Shown: positions 62,648-64,000 of the stretch, in pieces
Numbering within the stretch: position 1 is the first letter of the stretch
How the letters are laid out: every line of letters begins with the position of its first letter
Source of the DNA: Planococcus sp. MB-3u-03
GTDB taxonomy: Bacteria; Bacillota; Bacilli; Bacillales_A; Planococcaceae
DNA length: 64,000 nt
Assembly (NCBI RefSeq): GCF_002833405.1
Contig: NZ_CP025135.1
Location: 539,501 to 603,500, forward strand
Direction of reading: 5' to 3'
Program-made: the position numbers and the translations under genes
The notes under the pieces: generated by a model
What the model saw: the letters and a program-made list of their open reading frames with translations, nothing else
What the model was told of the DNA's origin: nothing
The model's database searches: none

Positions 62648-63502
62648 TTACGGCGTTTCGCTTTCGGTCAAGGGTTCAGCGATTTCGTGTGTATCGGTTT
62701 TATCCTTCAAGCCCTTTGCGAGGCGGTAGATGATCCATGCGGTAAGCAGTGTGCTGATGATCAAGACGATGATATTGGCGAACGCTTTCGCTTCGATATC
62801 CGCAGCTGTGTTCACGATAAACCAGTCGATCGCGAAAAACTTGTCGATCGGCACATAGATCGATAAAGCCGCCAACGCATTATTGAGCATGTGGAAGAAA
62901 ATCGGCAGCAATAAATTGCCGGTGCGCAAATACAGGAGCGAAGCAATGATGCCGAACAAGAACGAACCGACAAAATCAAGATGCAGCACGCCGAACATCA
63001 AACTCGAAATCAAAATGCCACCCCACATCGAAGTTTTCGCCGCAATCCGGGTCAAGAATACGCCGCGGAAGACAAATTCCTCAACGATCGGCGCCAAGAT
63101 CACGAGCGTCAGCAGCATGAAATACTCATACCCGACCCCGCCCGGCATCTCAACCGGCGTCAGCAATAATTCCGCAAGCCACGGAAATGCTGGATAAAGA
63201 ATCGCGAGCTGCAGCCAGAACATGGTGAGTGAGAACGCGATCGACACAATGACCATGCCCGTAATGCCGGGAAGCCATGGTTTAACGCCTTTCGTGGTTA
63301 AAACTTCTCGGAATGACCAATCGGGGTTTTTGCTCCAATAATAATGAAAGAAAAAGTACGGGACAACAATATAAAAGGCAATCTGCACCGCGATTTCGGT
63401 CGTAACGGGATCCGCGCCGATCAACATGAAAATGATCAACGTCGCGATGACGCCGAGGATGGTAAAGAGAATTAAATAGCGCGATTTCATTTCAGCGAAC
63501 AT
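62648..63502 (-). CDS. CPBP-family intramembrane metalloprotease
   Basis: A 284-residue membrane protein with about eight hydrophobic segments. The CPBP (Abi/CAAX protease) motifs are VILAPIVEEFVFRGVFLTRI (EExxxR, about 135-154), LMFGVLHLDFVGSFLFGI (FxxxH) and LLLPIFFHMLNNALAALS (HxxxN). The family cleaves within membranes or serves in bacteriocin immunity. The ATG at 63502 follows AAAGGAGG by 6 bases. It is the last complete gene. Confidence 0.88.
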   Translation of the reverse strand: MFAEMKSRYLILFTILGVIATLIIFMLIGADPVTTEIAVQIAFYIVVPYFFFHYYWSKNPDWSFREVLTTKGVKPWLPGITGMVIVSIAFSLTMFWLQLAILYPAFPWLAELLLTPVEMPGGVGYEYFMLLTLVILAPIVEEFVFRGVFLTRIAAKTSMWGGILISSLMFGVLHLDFVGSFLFGIIASLLYLRTGNLLLPIFFHMLNNALAALSIYVPIDKFFAIDWFIVNTAADIEAKAFANIIVLIISTLLTAWIIYRLAKGLKDKTDTHEIAEPLTESETP

Positions 63503-63654
63503 AAATGGCCTCCTTTTCTTCCTTAATTATACGGAAGATGGGGCGGTTTGTTTCATAATGAACGAGATTCTTCGGTTTAAATGTTAGTATTCCGCAAAAT
63601 TACTACGAAAAGCTTTGCTCAACTCTCGTTGCACTCGAGCATCGCAAACGAACA

Positions 63655-63800
63655 GACTCAGCAATGCTTCGTCTATTCGCCTCCTGCGGGCGAGCGCCAA
63701 GCCTCCTCAGTCGCTTCGCGCCTTGCGGGGTCTCGGCTATCTCGTCGCTTAAAAGAGCGCTGCTCCCTTGGGAGTCTTCGTAATTTTGCTCCATACTTTG
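63655..63800 (-). repeat. Dispersed intergenic repeat, family A, diverged copy 3
   Basis: Shares CCAAGCCTCCTCAGTCGCTT, CTTGCGGGGTCTCGG and CTCCCTTGGGAGTC-like ends with copies 1 and 2, but is more diverged. It occupies most of the 460-base gap 63503-63963; no gene seen. Confidence 0.65.
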
Positions 63801-63963
63801 AACTGTCTTTGTAAGAGTGTATAAGGAACATTTACACCAGCTGTCGTTGGATAATGAAGAGCTCAATTTCTTCTTTTCACTCCCTCACCCAAAAATTTCC
63901 GTATTGAAGCAAGCGGTTTCAGGGTAAGATGGTAAAAAGGGCTAAGGAGACGGAGGGGTAGAA

Positions 63964-64000
63964 ATGAGCAGAGGGAAGCTGTGGATGATCGGGCTTGGCG
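63964..64000 (+). CDS. Start of a truncated gene
   Basis: An ATG at 63964 preceded by GGAGACGGAGGGG begins a frame reading MSRGKLWMIGLG and running off the window end. Too short to identify. Confidence 0.5.
   Translation, partial: MSRGKLWMIGLG

Noticed and set aside
1..64000. CRISPR arrays, prophage, integrases or insertion sequences
   Set aside because: No regular spaced repeats, transposase-like or phage structural proteins were found; the dispersed repeats are non-coding and few.
1..64000. tRNA or rRNA genes
   Set aside because: No cloverleaf-like GC-rich segment with TTCGA and terminal CCA, and no rRNA signature, was noticed in the gaps.

Overview
The window looks like chromosome of a Gram-positive member of the Bacillales, most likely Planococcaceae (Planococcus/Planomicrobium type). 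This is judged from gene content and protein style: S-box (SAM-I) riboswitches, AGGAGG ribosome sites, YitJ/MetH, BioY, a GerW/YtfJ homologue, an adaA-alkA-adaB operon, a TAXI-TRAP operon and many small lipoproteins. No rRNA, tRNA, CRISPR array, phage or transposase gene was seen. No database search was possible, so all names rest on recognised motifs and family resemblance.

Layout. 1-2.4 kb: SAM riboswitch, MetQ-like lipoprotein and an acyl-CoA-dehydrogenase-fold oxidase. 2.5-7.7 kb: DegV protein, a broken GAF-GGDEF gene, a threonine-aldolase-like gene with an in-frame stop, a tRNA-dihydrouridine synthase and a membrane protein. 8.3-11.7 kb: second SAM riboswitch, a DszA/NtaA-type flavin monooxygenase, a 36-residue accessory protein and a sodium symporter. 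12-13.7 kb: CopC-CopD. 13.9-16.9 kb: membrane O-acyltransferase and a conserved unknown. 16.9-22.5 kb: third SAM riboswitch with yitJ and a frameshifted metH. 22.7-27.4 kb: luciferase-like monooxygenase and a TAXI-type TRAP transporter operon. 27.9-33.2 kb: CDF transporter, YdhK and sialidase-like lipoproteins, carotenoid-desaturase-like enzyme, copper-binding four-helix protein. 33.3-39.6 kb: GNAT, methyltransferase, frameshifted CorA, GerW and lipoproteins. 39.6-43.9 kb: GntR-controlled ABC operon ending in a frameshifted permease. 43.9-50.4 kb: damaged SDR, bioY behind a BirA-like operator, ada operon, small genes. 51.3-56.9 kb: a LacI-controlled catabolic operon (HpsN-like HisD homologue, GntP permease, 3-hydroxyacyl-CoA-dehydrogenase-like enzyme, SDR). 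57.5-64 kb: DAACS symporter, epimerase, nucleotidyltransferase, membrane proteins and a CPBP protease.

Three themes stand out. First, three SAM riboswitches: one controls methionine synthesis, and two control flavin oxidoreductases paired with importers, suggesting scavenging of organic sulfur. Second, the 51.3-56.9 kb operon resembles in logic the 2,3-dihydroxypropane-1-sulfonate (HpsN/O/P) pathway but uses different families, and is the best candidate here for an undescribed pathway. Third, the intergenic DNA carries three families of mosaic repeats (A, B, C), with one hairpin module shared between A and C.

Caution on quality: at least six apparent single-base losses, mostly in short homopolymers, break metH, corA, an ABC permease and an SDR. 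They look like consensus errors, though real mutations cannot be excluded from sequence alone.
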